The notes beneath the pieces are model-generated. The model was given only the letters and a program-made list of their open reading frames with translations, was not told the origin of the DNA and did not search any database. The position numbers were made by a program, and so were the translations under genes. Below are positions 1 to 7,637 of a stretch of DNA of 25,936 bases, piece after piece. The stretch is taken from contig JAUVEE010000003.1 in NCBI GenBank assembly GCA_030594935.1, positions 1-25,936 of the forward strand. Direction: 5' to 3'. How positions within the stretch are numbered: position 1 is the stretch's first letter; each line of letters opens with the position of its first letter. Source of the stretch: a bacterium. Its GTDB lineage: Bacteria > Patescibacteriota > Minisyncoccia > Minisyncoccales > JAGLPU01.

Positions 1-873
1 AATAATCTCCTTAACTTTATTCCTGGTTGGCTCTGAGAGCAGTTTTCCGGTGTATTTATGCTTTAAAATCCTGGCTCTGTCCCTGCTTATCCCCAAGGTT
101 TGGGAAAGAAGCTGGGTAAAGTTCTCTCCGCCAATTTCAAATTCCCTTATTCTTTTCAGTTTGGCGTTTTCTATTATTATCAGCTGGGTCAAGGCTCCGC
201 CCACGTCAAGGTAAAGACCGTTATTCACTTTATTGGTTTTTAATAAATTTTCCCAGGGACAAGCTATTCTTAAATCTTTCCAACCCAGCTCTTGAATGTT
301 TTTTTTCAGAAACTCAAATCCGCAATTGCCGTATTTTTCTATATATTTAGGCAGAAAAACGGTTAAAATCCTAAACTCCAAATTGCGGCCGCTAAATCCT
401 TTAAGGGTTGAAACCGGATAGCCGTCTATCTTTGTTTCCAGTATTTTAAAATTAACAAAAAGAAGATCGTTTTCTAAAATTCCTGATTGCTGGGAAATTT
501 GCCGGCAAATTTCTTGGCTGCTTAGTTCTTTGATCTTTTGGTAAATGGCGTTTTCTTCCTTAAGCTCAATTATTTTTTTTGAAGCTGTTCGGCAATAGTT
601 CTGCAAGGAAACCCTGGCCTTTAAGATGTCAGCCGGCAGCCCCAATGTTATTGATTTGGGCGCTGTTTTGGTTTTGTCCTGAACCGCAGTGGCTGCTCTG
701 AGAATGGATTTTTTAACGGTTTCAAACTCCAAGCTCTCAAAAGAGAGATAATCTGTTTCAGCTCCTAAAACAACTTTTTTCTCTTCATTTATTATTAAAG
801 CTTTTATCGCTTCCGTGCCCAAATCTAAAATTAAATTGAGCTGCTCTTTTTCTTTAATAAAAGGAAATTTCAT
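1..873 (-). CDS. FtsA/PilM-like actin-fold ATPase, N-terminal part (cut by window edge)
   Basis: The gene opens at an ATG that overlaps the alaS stop by 4 bp (ATGA) and stays open for 291 codons to the window edge, so the C-terminus is missing. Residues about 12-22 read LNLILDLGTEAIKALII, a phosphate-1-like motif of the actin/Hsp70 superfamily. Near residue 230 comes YLDVGGALTQLIII, a phosphate-2-like motif, followed by EIGGENFTQLLSQTLGIS and a charged helix, an arrangement seen in FtsA and PilM. FtsA anchors FtsZ at the membrane, and PilM is the cytoplasmic actin-like part of the type IV pilus alignment complex. The prepilin-like genes upstream in the same operon favour PilM, but no pilN or pilO is visible, so I leave the choice open. 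Confidence 0.7.
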   Translation of the reverse strand, partial: MKFPFIKEKEQLNLILDLGTEAIKALIINEEKKVVLGAETDYLSFESLEFETVKKSILRAATAVQDKTKTAPKSITLGLPADILKARVSLQNYCRTASKKIIELKEENAIYQKIKELSSQEICRQISQQSGILENDLLFVNFKILETKIDGYPVSTLKGFSGRNLEFRILTVFLPKYIEKYGNCGFEFLKKNIQELGWKDLRIACPWENLLKTNKVNNGLYLDVGGALTQLIIIENAKLKRIREFEIGGENFTQLLSQTLGISRDRARILKHKYTGKLLSEPTRNKVKEII

Positions 874-1580
874 GCTAAAATTGCTTTAATTCTTCTGACT
901 CCGGCTCCTGACGACTGCTCTTTGATTATCTTAAAATGGCCCAAATCCCCTGTTTTAGCCGCATGAGGGCCGGCGCAAATCTCTCGGGAAAAGGATTCTA
1001 CGGAATAGACGGTTACTTCAGATGGATATTTTTCTTTAAAAAAGGCCAAGGCTTTGGAATCAATGGCTTCTTGATAGCTCATTGTTTCTTTTTTAATGTT
1101 TAAGTTTTCAGCTATTTTTTGATTGATCAGATCCTCTGTTTTCTTTAACTCTTCAGCAGTGACTTTTTCTTGGTGAGAAAAATCAAACCGCAAACGTTCA
1201 AAGTTGATATCCGAACCCATTTGTTGAACCTGCTCTCCCAATACCTGGCGCAAAGCCGTATGGAGAAGATGGGTGGCCGTGTGCAGCTGGGCTAATTTTG
1301 CTGTTTCTTCTTCGTTTTGGGCATTTTTAATGCCTACTCCGCCGAATTTCTTTTCCGCTCCGGCCCGGGAAACATCTTGATGTTTCTTGAATTCCTGCTC
1401 AAATTCCGCTTGATCAACCGTTAAATTCCTTTTTTCCAATTCTTCCTGAATCATTTCTATGGGAAAACCGAATGTTTGGTAGATATAGAAAGCGTCTGAA
1501 GCCGCAATAGCATTGTTAACCGGCTTTAGTTTTTCCAGCTCCCTTAATCCTTTAATTAAAGCCCGGCCGAATTTCTCCTC
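870..1580 (-). pseudogene. alaS: alaS downstream segment: AlaRS editing domain, after an in-frame TAA
   Basis: This is the continuation of alaS in the same reading frame after the TAA at 1581-1583. The 236 codons include the editing-domain zinc motifs: HTATH in LHTATHLLHTALRQVLG, and CAGPH in place of the usual CGGTH, both keeping the Cys and His ligands. Translation could restart only poorly. The first downstream ATG is at 1454, and I see no good ribosome-binding site before it. The GAGGAG just after the stop faces no in-frame start. The protein ends soon after the SSGAGVRRIKA segment, so the C-Ala oligomerisation domain is absent. Either this is a nonsense mutation, a sequencing or assembly error, or a genuinely split enzyme in which this part is made separately. 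Confidence 0.7.
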
Positions 1581-2645
1581 TTATTTTTCATTAACAGTGA
1601 CAATTTTTTCTTTTTCCTTTTTAATTTCCGGATAAGTTTTACTATAAAGATTAACGACTGTTTCTATTAAAGAAAGATACCAATTACCGGTTAAATTCAA
1701 TAATCGAGCATATCTTATCAGCCGCCTGACAATTCGCCTTAAAATATATCCTCTGTCCAGATTACTCGGTCTGATCCCATCGGCAATCAAAAAACAAGCG
1801 CTCCTGATATGGTCGGCCAAAATCCGGAAAGTCTTTTCCTGGGAACCATATTCTTGCCCGGATTTTTCTTCCAATTCCTTAATTAAAGGCTGGAGAAGCT
1901 TGGTGCCATAAGCGGAATCCTTTTCCTGGAGAATGGCAGCCAGTCTTTCAAAACCGATTCCGGTGTCAATGTTCTTTTGTTTTAATAACTGATAGCCTCC
2001 ATCTTTATTATACTCCATAAAAACCAGATTCCAGACTTCCACAAAACGGCCGCAGCCGCAATTGGGACCGCAGCCCTTGATAGTGCATTCCTTGATGGCA
2101 AAGTCTTTTCCACGATCATAATGAATCTCCGAACAAGGCCCGCAAGGTCCGGTTTTTGCCGTTGGCCCCCAGAAATTGTCTTTCAGGTCAAATTTGAAAA
2201 TCCATTCTTTCTTGACTCCTTGCTTCTCCCATATTTTAACTGCTTCTTCGTCAGCCGGAATGTCCTTATTGCCGGCAAAAACAGTAATCCTGATCTTATC
2301 TTTGTTCAAATGACAGACATCTATTAAAAACTCATAAGCCAGCTTAATTGCTTCTTCCTTGAAATAATCGCCAAAGGACCAATTTCCCAGCATTTCAAAA
2401 AAGGTATGGTGGGTGTTATCGCCCACTTTTTCAATGTCTCCGGTACGAAAGCATTTTTGGACGGAACAAGCTCTTTTATAGGGCGGTTCTACTTTGCCGG
2501 AAAGATAAGGAACAAACTGCTGCATTCCGGCAGTTGTCAATAGAACCGAAGAGTCGTCGGGAACCAAAGAACTGGAAGGGACAATTTTATGTCCCCTTTG
2601 CTCCATAAAGTTTAAAAAATCGCCGCGTAGCTGATTTGGTTCCAT
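1581..2645 (-). CDS. alaS: alanyl-tRNA synthetase, catalytic part, ending at an in-frame TAA
   Basis: This part carries the class II aminoacylation domain of AlaRS, which charges tRNA-Ala. Visible marks are SSSLVPDDSSVLLTTAGMQQF, the motif-2 region RTGDIEKVGDNTHHTFFEMLGNW, GPCGPCSEI, and VWNLVFMEYN. I chose the ATG at 2645 because it aligns with the usual start of the family (MEPNQLRGDFLNF) and has AGGTGA about 5 nt upstream. A TTG at 2684 or the ATG at 2660 would only add non-homologous residues. The start region lies just past the mnmA stop. The frame stops after 354 codons at TAA (1581-1583), yet the downstream frame carries on as AlaRS. Replacing one base (GAA to TAA) would explain it. 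Truncated here, the protein could charge but not edit. Confidence 0.85.
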   Translation of the reverse strand: MEPNQLRGDFLNFMEQRGHKIVPSSSLVPDDSSVLLTTAGMQQFVPYLSGKVEPPYKRACSVQKCFRTGDIEKVGDNTHHTFFEMLGNWSFGDYFKEEAIKLAYEFLIDVCHLNKDKIRITVFAGNKDIPADEEAVKIWEKQGVKKEWIFKFDLKDNFWGPTAKTGPCGPCSEIHYDRGKDFAIKECTIKGCGPNCGCGRFVEVWNLVFMEYNKDGGYQLLKQKNIDTGIGFERLAAILQEKDSAYGTKLLQPLIKELEEKSGQEYGSQEKTFRILADHIRSACFLIADGIRPSNLDRGYILRRIVRRLIRYARLLNLTGNWYLSLIETVVNLYSKTYPEIKKEKEKIVTVNEK

Positions 2646-2676
2646 ATATTCACCTATCATAGCAGAAAATAAGGGA

Positions 2677-3654
2677 TTATCCAAGTTTAATTATGCCTCC
2701 TCCCAAGACTTCATTGCCGGAATAAAAAACAATTGACTGGCCTTTGGTTATTGCCTTCTGCGGTCTGCCGAAAATAACTTTCTTTTGATTAACTGTGCAA
2801 GAAAAAAGCTTGCTTCTGTATCTTATTCTGGCCCGACACTTTAAGGGCATTTTTACCGCTTGAGAAATCCAGTTGACATTTTTAATTGTTAATTCTTTTT
2901 GCAATAAATCCTTTTCTTGCTTAGTGATAATTAATTGGTTTTTAGCCAGATTCTTAGCTAAAACATAATAAGGCCCTCCGGAAAGTCCGATCATTTTCCG
3001 CTGGCCAATAGTATAAGAGGCTAATCCTTGGTGCCGGCCGATTGTGTTGCTATTACTATCAACGATATCTCCAGGTTTTTGCCTAAGATGCTTTTTAAGG
3101 AAATTACTGATGCTGTCCGGAATAAAGCAAACTTCCTGGGATTCTGACCTTGTTAATTTTAATAGGCCGTACTTTTTAGCTAATTCTTTCACTTCAGCCT
3201 TGGTGTAATTCTGCAGAGGGAAGATAATGCGCTTCAATTGGTTTTGCTTTAAAGTCCATAAAAAATACGACTGGTCTTTTTCCTTGTCTTTGGCCTGAAA
3301 AAGCCGGCAGCCGTTCTTAATGACCGCATAATGGCCGGTAGCCAAATAGCCTTTTTTTATGATGTCAAACTTTATTTCTTTATTACAGACTACGCAAGGA
3401 TTGGGTGTGTTTCCTTTTTTCAGCTCCGCTACAAAAGAATCAATGACTTTCTTTTTAAATTCCGAACGCAAGTCAATAGTAGAAAAAGGTATTTTTAAAA
3501 AAGCGGCGATTCTTCTGGCTGCTTGGAGGCTTTTAGAATCATTGATCAATCTTAAATAAACGGCACTCACTTGATAACCTTTTTCCTTCAGCAAAACAGC
3601 TGCAACAGCAGAATCAACTCCTCCGGACATGGCTATTGTTACTTTCTTTTTCAT
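2677..3654 (-). CDS. mnmA: tRNA-uridine 2-sulfurtransferase MnmA (TrmU)
   Basis: MnmA puts sulfur on U34 of Lys, Glu and Gln tRNAs in the cytoplasm. The PP-loop SGGVDSAV is at residues 10-17. The two catalytic cysteines are visible: C90 in NPCVVCNKEIKF and C176 in SQEVCFIPD. GHYA and YTIGQRKMIG are also typical. At 325 residues it is shorter than the usual 350-370, because loops after the first strand (around residue 35) and before GHYA are trimmed. Its ATG overlaps the last base of the LP6 stop (TAATG), so it should be translationally coupled to the prepilin-like genes. That is an odd neighbour, and probably just reflects operon compaction. Confidence 0.93.
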   Translation of the reverse strand: MKKKVTIAMSGGVDSAVAAVLLKEKGYQVSAVYLRLINDSKSLQAARRIAAFLKIPFSTIDLRSEFKKKVIDSFVAELKKGNTPNPCVVCNKEIKFDIIKKGYLATGHYAVIKNGCRLFQAKDKEKDQSYFLWTLKQNQLKRIIFPLQNYTKAEVKELAKKYGLLKLTRSESQEVCFIPDSISNFLKKHLRQKPGDIVDSNSNTIGRHQGLASYTIGQRKMIGLSGGPYYVLAKNLAKNQLIITKQEKDLLQKELTIKNVNWISQAVKMPLKCRARIRYRSKLFSCTVNQKKVIFGRPQKAITKGQSIVFYSGNEVLGGGIIKLG

Positions 3655-4436
3655 TATTTTAAGACAATTCCGTGTTTAACTGCTCCTTGAGCGTAGAGTT
3701 GCTGGATTTCAGCTGAAGATAAGGCTTTATTATAGATACGAACTTCGTCAAGCGTTCCGTCAAAAAAGTATCCATCGCTTCTTCTTCCTATCCTCAATGG
3801 ATCCGTATTCGCAACAGCATTTGTCGTATAGGGCACTTTTTTAGATAAAGAACCATTCAAGTAAATTCTTAAATCGCTCCCGTCATAAGTGCCGACAATA
3901 TGATACCACTTGTCCGTTGGAACTACTTCATCAGTTACAATATTATTTCCATCAGATCCCCAGCGTAAAACTATCCTACCTGTCGTGCCATAATCCATTA
4001 GTTGATAACCTGTATTTGCAGAAGCTATGCCTTTTGTAATATACATTTGATAATGCTTTTGGGAATTCTTTTTTGCCCAAACTTCTATTGTCCCTAATTC
4101 CGTTAAATCTAAAAAATCTGAATCTGGTATGCTGACATAATCATTTCCATCAAATTCTAAAGCTTTGCCAAACATTCCGTCAACATAGGACGGATCGTCA
4201 CCCATGGTTCCATTATTCTCATAACCGCTGCTGTCGTTTGTATTGTTATCAAACTTCCATTCGCCCACCAGATCAGCACCCAGAGTTACTCTGACTGTAT
4301 GGGCAAACTCTTGAGCTTTGCCAATATCAGCCTGGTCTTTGGCTCCTTGCAGGCTGACTAAAACAATACTGGACAATAGTCCAATAATGGCAATAACCAC
4401 CAATAATTCAATTAAGGTAAAGGCTTTAGAATTCAT
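3654..4436 (-). CDS. LP6: prepilin-type N-terminus fused to a LamG/concanavalin-like domain
   Basis: The 260-residue protein begins with a 5-residue leader (MNSKA), then FTLIELLVVIAIIGLLSSIVL. This is the type IV prepilin signal with the conserved Glu at mature position 5, followed by the membrane and assembly helix. The residue before the predicted cleavage is Ala, not the usual Gly. From about residue 55, LVGEWKFDNNTNDSSGY begins a LamG-type jelly roll (Laminin_G_3-like), with ALEFDGNDYV, WYHIVGTYDG and RIYLNGSL on the way. It ends in the shared tail AEIQQLYAQGAVKHGIVLK. It is likely a pseudopilin displaying a carbohydrate- or protein-binding domain; the ligand is unknown. Last of the six, it runs straight into mnmA. 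Confidence 0.85.
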   Translation of the reverse strand: MNSKAFTLIELLVVIAIIGLLSSIVLVSLQGAKDQADIGKAQEFAHTVRVTLGADLVGEWKFDNNTNDSSGYENNGTMGDDPSYVDGMFGKALEFDGNDYVSIPDSDFLDLTELGTIEVWAKKNSQKHYQMYITKGIASANTGYQLMDYGTTGRIVLRWGSDGNNIVTDEVVPTDKWYHIVGTYDGSDLRIYLNGSLSKKVPYTTNAVANTDPLRIGRRSDGYFFDGTLDEVRIYNKALSSAEIQQLYAQGAVKHGIVLK

Positions 4437-5227
4437 TTTAAAACAATGTTGTGTTTAGCCGCTCCTTGAGCGTAAAGCTGCTGGATTTCAGCCAAAGATA
4501 AGGATTGATTGTAAATGCGGACTTCGTCGATAATGCCACTGAAATAACTACTTAAATTTGAATCATATCCAATGATTCTACTATATGAACCGCCAGTTAT
4601 TGAACCGCCAGTGTCGCTATGGCTGCCCCATTCTTCTGTATTGATGTATAATTTCCCTCCTTTTGTAATATCTATTGTTACTATGCAATGGTACCAACTT
4701 CCAGTTTCAACGGTTCTTGTTGATGAAATTGTTTTAGTAGCACCATCTATCCTATATTGGACTGTTATTGTTCCGCTTGTATTGATAAATGCTCGAGGAT
4801 ATAATGAATTTCCATTAAATCTGTAGAAAAGATTTCTGCGGCTTGATAAGCTATCAACCTTAAACCATGCTTCAATTGTCATTTCTTCAGAATTGATTAA
4901 GCCGTCATTATTGCCACAATTAATATAATCGTTTCCATCAAATTCTAAAGCTTTGCCAAACATCCCTTCAACATAAGACGGATCTCCAGACATGGTTCCA
5001 TTGTTTCCATAGCCGCTGCTGTCATTTGTATTATCATCAAACCTCCATTCGCCCACCAGATCAGCGCTTAAAGTGACTCTGACTGTATGGGAAAATTCTT
5101 GCGCCTTGGCAATATCGGCCTGGTCTTTGGCTCCTTGCAGGCTGATTAAAACAAGGCTGGATAATAAGCCCAGAATGGAAATAACCACCAGCAATTCAAT
5201 TAAGGTAAAGGATTTGGATTTCATCAT
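4433..5227 (-). CDS. LP5: prepilin-type N-terminus fused to a LamG/concanavalin-like domain
   Basis: 264 residues. The start is MMKSKSFTLIELLVVISILG, with a second Met directly after the first, so the true start could be 5224. Ser precedes the predicted cleavage site and Glu5 is present. The LamG centre runs from LVGEWRFDDNTNDSSGY through ALEFDGNDYINCG, MTIEAWFKVDS and WYHCIVTIDI to GIIDEVRIYNQSL, then the common tail ending KHNIVLK. Its synonymous base choices in the prepilin part resemble LP6 more than LP3 or LP4. It is the only member not overlapping its upstream neighbour; 18 nt separate it from LP4. Function is inferred as for the array: a surface-exposed binding module on a pseudopilin. 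Confidence 0.84.
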   Translation of the reverse strand: MMKSKSFTLIELLVVISILGLLSSLVLISLQGAKDQADIAKAQEFSHTVRVTLSADLVGEWRFDDNTNDSSGYGNNGTMSGDPSYVEGMFGKALEFDGNDYINCGNNDGLINSEEMTIEAWFKVDSLSSRRNLFYRFNGNSLYPRAFINTSGTITVQYRIDGATKTISSTRTVETGSWYHCIVTIDITKGGKLYINTEEWGSHSDTGGSITGGSYSRIIGYDSNLSSYFSGIIDEVRIYNQSLSLAEIQQLYAQGAAKHNIVLK

Positions 5228-5245
5228 GTTGTGCTTAACCCGAGC
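5228..5245 (-). other. 18-nt spacer between LP4 and LP5, possible recombination scar
   Basis: Read on the minus strand, the spacer and following start (CGGGTTAAGCACAACAT) resemble the last codons of an LP gene (CGGCTAAACACAACAT at the end of LP5). It is as if part of another LP tail was joined to this start. Here LP4 also ends in TAG, not the TGA of the overlapping junctions. The match is short, so the reading is tentative. Confidence 0.35.
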
Positions 5246-6055
5246 CTATTTTAAAACAATTCCGTGCTCAGCCGCTCCTTGAGCGTAAAGCTGCTGGATT
5301 TCGGCTGAAGACAAGGCTTTATTGTAAACTTGAACTTCGTCAATCGCGCCATTAAAAGATCTGGCTGGAATACTAGATGTGCCACCGATATAGAAAGTTC
5401 CGATATTGTCACGAAGAGTACCGGTAATGTCGTCCCTAGAACCAATGAATTCTCCATTAATATAAAAACTAATAGTATCTGTTCCGTTAAAAATGCCAAC
5501 AGCATGAGTCCATTTTTCTATTTCTAAAACATTACTAGCCGTTAGACCAAAAACGCTTTCGCTATCATTCCAAACTAGAAAATGTATTGAATCGTTATTT
5601 TGATATAAAGTAAAGGCATTAGCAGTATTCCTGTCTGTAGCTATTCTTATTTCCCAAGCAGTTGTTTTATATTCGTTTGGTTTTGCCCAGGCACTTACAG
5701 TAAATGGTTCGGTCGTATCCACTATGTCATATTGGACTTCTATACTTTCTCCGCTTCCATCAAATTCCATTGCTTTGTTAAATATGCCGTCAACTTGAGT
5801 CGGAATTCCAATAATAACTCCGTCATTATCATAACCAGAGCTGTCTTTAGTCGGATTACTTGCATCGTCAAATCTCCACTCCCCAACTAAATCAGCGCCC
5901 AAGCTCACTCTAATTGCGTGGGAAAATTCCTGAGCCTTGCTGATATCAGCTTGGTCCTTGGCTCCTTCTAAACTGACTAAAACAATACTGGACAACAGTC
6001 CAATGACAGAAATAACCACCAGTAATTCAATTAAGGTAAAAGATTTAGAATTCAT
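5246..6055 (-). CDS. LP4: prepilin-type N-terminus fused to a LamG/concanavalin-like domain
   Basis: 269 residues. The prepilin segment is MNSKSFTLIELLVVISVIG with Ser before the cleavage point. The LamG part starts LVGEWRFDDASNPTKDSSGY and continues with AMEFDGSGESIEV, EPFTVSAWAKPNE, WTHAVGIFNGTDT and FYINGEFIGS, ending in DEVQVYNKAL and the shared tail. The DASNPTKDSSGYD insertion is also seen in LP1 (DEADPTRDSSGND) but not in LP2, LP3, LP5 or LP6, so two LamG subtypes are interleaved. A run of 73 nt of its prepilin coding part (5881-5953) is identical to LP3. It stops with TAG and is followed by the spacer noted separately. Confidence 0.84.
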   Translation of the reverse strand: MNSKSFTLIELLVVISVIGLLSSIVLVSLEGAKDQADISKAQEFSHAIRVSLGADLVGEWRFDDASNPTKDSSGYDNDGVIIGIPTQVDGIFNKAMEFDGSGESIEVQYDIVDTTEPFTVSAWAKPNEYKTTAWEIRIATDRNTANAFTLYQNNDSIHFLVWNDSESVFGLTASNVLEIEKWTHAVGIFNGTDTISFYINGEFIGSRDDITGTLRDNIGTFYIGGTSSIPARSFNGAIDEVQVYNKALSSAEIQQLYAQGAAEHGIVLK

Positions 6056-6861
6056 TTTAAAGTAATGTTATATTTTTCTGCTCCTTGGGCGTAAAGGTGC
6101 TGGACTTCAGTTGAAGATAATACTCGGTTATAAACTTGGACTTCGTCAAGCGTGCCGTTGAAATATTCTGTTCCCGACCCATGCCTGCCCATTGCGAATC
6201 TTACCCAGCAGCCACTTGTAATTGGCGAAAGTGGTAATGCGCTAGTTATGTCAATAGTTGAAAGTTTTTCACCATTGATATATGGAATTAGTTCATTGCT
6301 GTCATTTTTAATCGCAAATGCCAAAAAATACCATTTATCATTATCAAGAGGACCGCCGGCGTTATAGCCATAAGTATTACCGCTATCATTTGTTAGCTGT
6401 ATATGATAATTTGTTCCTTGAGCTATCATGCCATAATTCCACCTCCAGCAATATACTTGGCCAGCAATATTCCGCGTTCCACTCCCTTTAAGTTTAACCC
6501 AAAGAGACATAGTCATATCTTTATTATTCATGTCTAAAACATCATTATTCCCGCAATCAATATAATCATTTCCATCAAACTCTAAGGCTTGTCCGAACAT
6601 TCCAGCAACATAGGACGGATCGTCACCCATGGTTCCATTATTCTCATAACCGCTACTATCATTTGTGTTGTTATCAAACTTCCATTCCCCAACTAAATCA
6701 GCGCCCAAGCTCACTCTAATTGCGTGGGAAAATTCCTGAGCCTTGCTGATATCAGCTTGTTCTTTAGCCCCTTGTAAGCTGACTAAAACAATGCTGGACA
6801 ACAGTCCAATGACAGAAATAACCACTAGTAATTCAATTAAGGTAAAAGATTTAGAATTCAT
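6052..6861 (-). CDS. LP3: prepilin-type N-terminus fused to a LamG/concanavalin-like domain
   Basis: 269 residues, with ATGA overlaps at both ends. It opens with the standard MNSKSFTLIELLVVISVIG. The LamG domain runs from LVGEWKFDNNTNDSSGY through ALEFDGNDYIDCG, MTMSLWVKLKGSG, KWYFLAFAIKN and PYINGEKL to GTLDEVQVYNRVL. The tail is the most divergent (STEVQHLYAQGAEKYNITLK). This gene is a visible mosaic: 73 nt of its prepilin part (6687-6759) equal LP4, while the next block (6608-6654) equals LP6 over 47 nt. The centre holds two Cys in GQVYCWRWNYG and SGCWVRF that might form a disulfide outside the cell. Confidence 0.85.
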   Translation of the reverse strand: MNSKSFTLIELLVVISVIGLLSSIVLVSLQGAKEQADISKAQEFSHAIRVSLGADLVGEWKFDNNTNDSSGYENNGTMGDDPSYVAGMFGQALEFDGNDYIDCGNNDVLDMNNKDMTMSLWVKLKGSGTRNIAGQVYCWRWNYGMIAQGTNYHIQLTNDSGNTYGYNAGGPLDNDKWYFLAFAIKNDSNELIPYINGEKLSTIDITSALPLSPITSGCWVRFAMGRHGSGTEYFNGTLDEVQVYNRVLSSTEVQHLYAQGAEKYNITLK

Positions 6862-7637
6862 TTTAATACGATGCCGTGTTTAGCTGCTCCTTGGGCGTAA
6901 AGCTGCTGGATTTCAGCTAAAGACAAGGCCTTATCGTAAATATGCACTTCATCGATTATACCATTAAAATGCCCGGAAACGCTTCCTCCATCCCATTCTT
7001 GGCCAATAGATACTTTATTATTTGAACTAAACGTTATATTCTTATTATAGGGCGTAAAGGCCGTCTCTCCATCTTCATAAGTACTAATGGTGCCGTTATT
7101 ATAAATAACGGCGATATGATGCCAAATTCCGTCAGACATTTCCTTTTGACCATAATGGTCGCTGCCGTCGTGAATTGAAAACTTGCTGTTATGTACGCGA
7201 AACCAAAACAGATTATTGCCGCCACTATCATTCCATCCACCAATAACATTGTCGTTGGTATCGGTTGTTTTGATCCAACTTTCCCATGTTAAATTATTTT
7301 TTCCGGCAATTTCATCAGCGACAGCATCTATTACAACATAATCATTTCCATTAAATTCTAAAGCTTGTCCGAACATTCCCTCAACATAGATTGGATCGCC
7401 GCCAGTAGCGCCGTTATTCTCATAACCGCTACTATCATTTGTATTATCATCAAATCTCCATTCCCCAACCAAATCAGCTCCCAGGCTTACTCTGACGGCA
7501 TGGGAAAACTCTTGGGCCTTGCTAATGTCAGCTTGTTCTTTGGCCCCTTGCAAGCTGACTAAAACAATGCTGGACAACAGTCCAATGACAGAAATAACCA
7601 CCAGTAATTCAATTAAAGTAAATGATTTGGAATTCAT
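6858..7637 (-). CDS. LP2: prepilin-type N-terminus fused to a LamG/concanavalin-like domain
   Basis: 259 residues, the shortest of the six, with ATGA overlaps at both ends. The N-terminal MNSKSFTLIELLVVISVIG is followed by the constant QGAKEQADISKAQEFSHAVRV stretch. LamG landmarks are LVGEWRFDDNTNDSSGY, ALEFNGNDYVVID, NLTWESWIKTTD, WHHIAVIYNNG, and HFNGIIDEVHIYDKAL, followed by the standard tail. About 60 nt around codons 40-60 are identical to LP1, although the LamG centres of these two genes are clearly different. It probably has the same display role with a different ligand. Confidence 0.85.
   Translation of the reverse strand: MNSKSFTLIELLVVISVIGLLSSIVLVSLQGAKEQADISKAQEFSHAVRVSLGADLVGEWRFDDNTNDSSGYENNGATGGDPIYVEGMFGQALEFNGNDYVVIDAVADEIAGKNNLTWESWIKTTDTNDNVIGGWNDSGGNNLFWFRVHNSKFSIHDGSDHYGQKEMSDGIWHHIAVIYNNGTISTYEDGETAFTPYNKNITFSSNNKVSIGQEWDGGSVSGHFNGIIDEVHIYDKALSLAEIQQLYAQGAAKHGIVLK

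Noticed and set aside
1581..1583. Stop-codon reassignment as explanation for the alaS interruption
   Set aside because: TAA ends many other genes here, and the known recoding in Patescibacteria concerns TGA, which also acts as a normal stop in this window.
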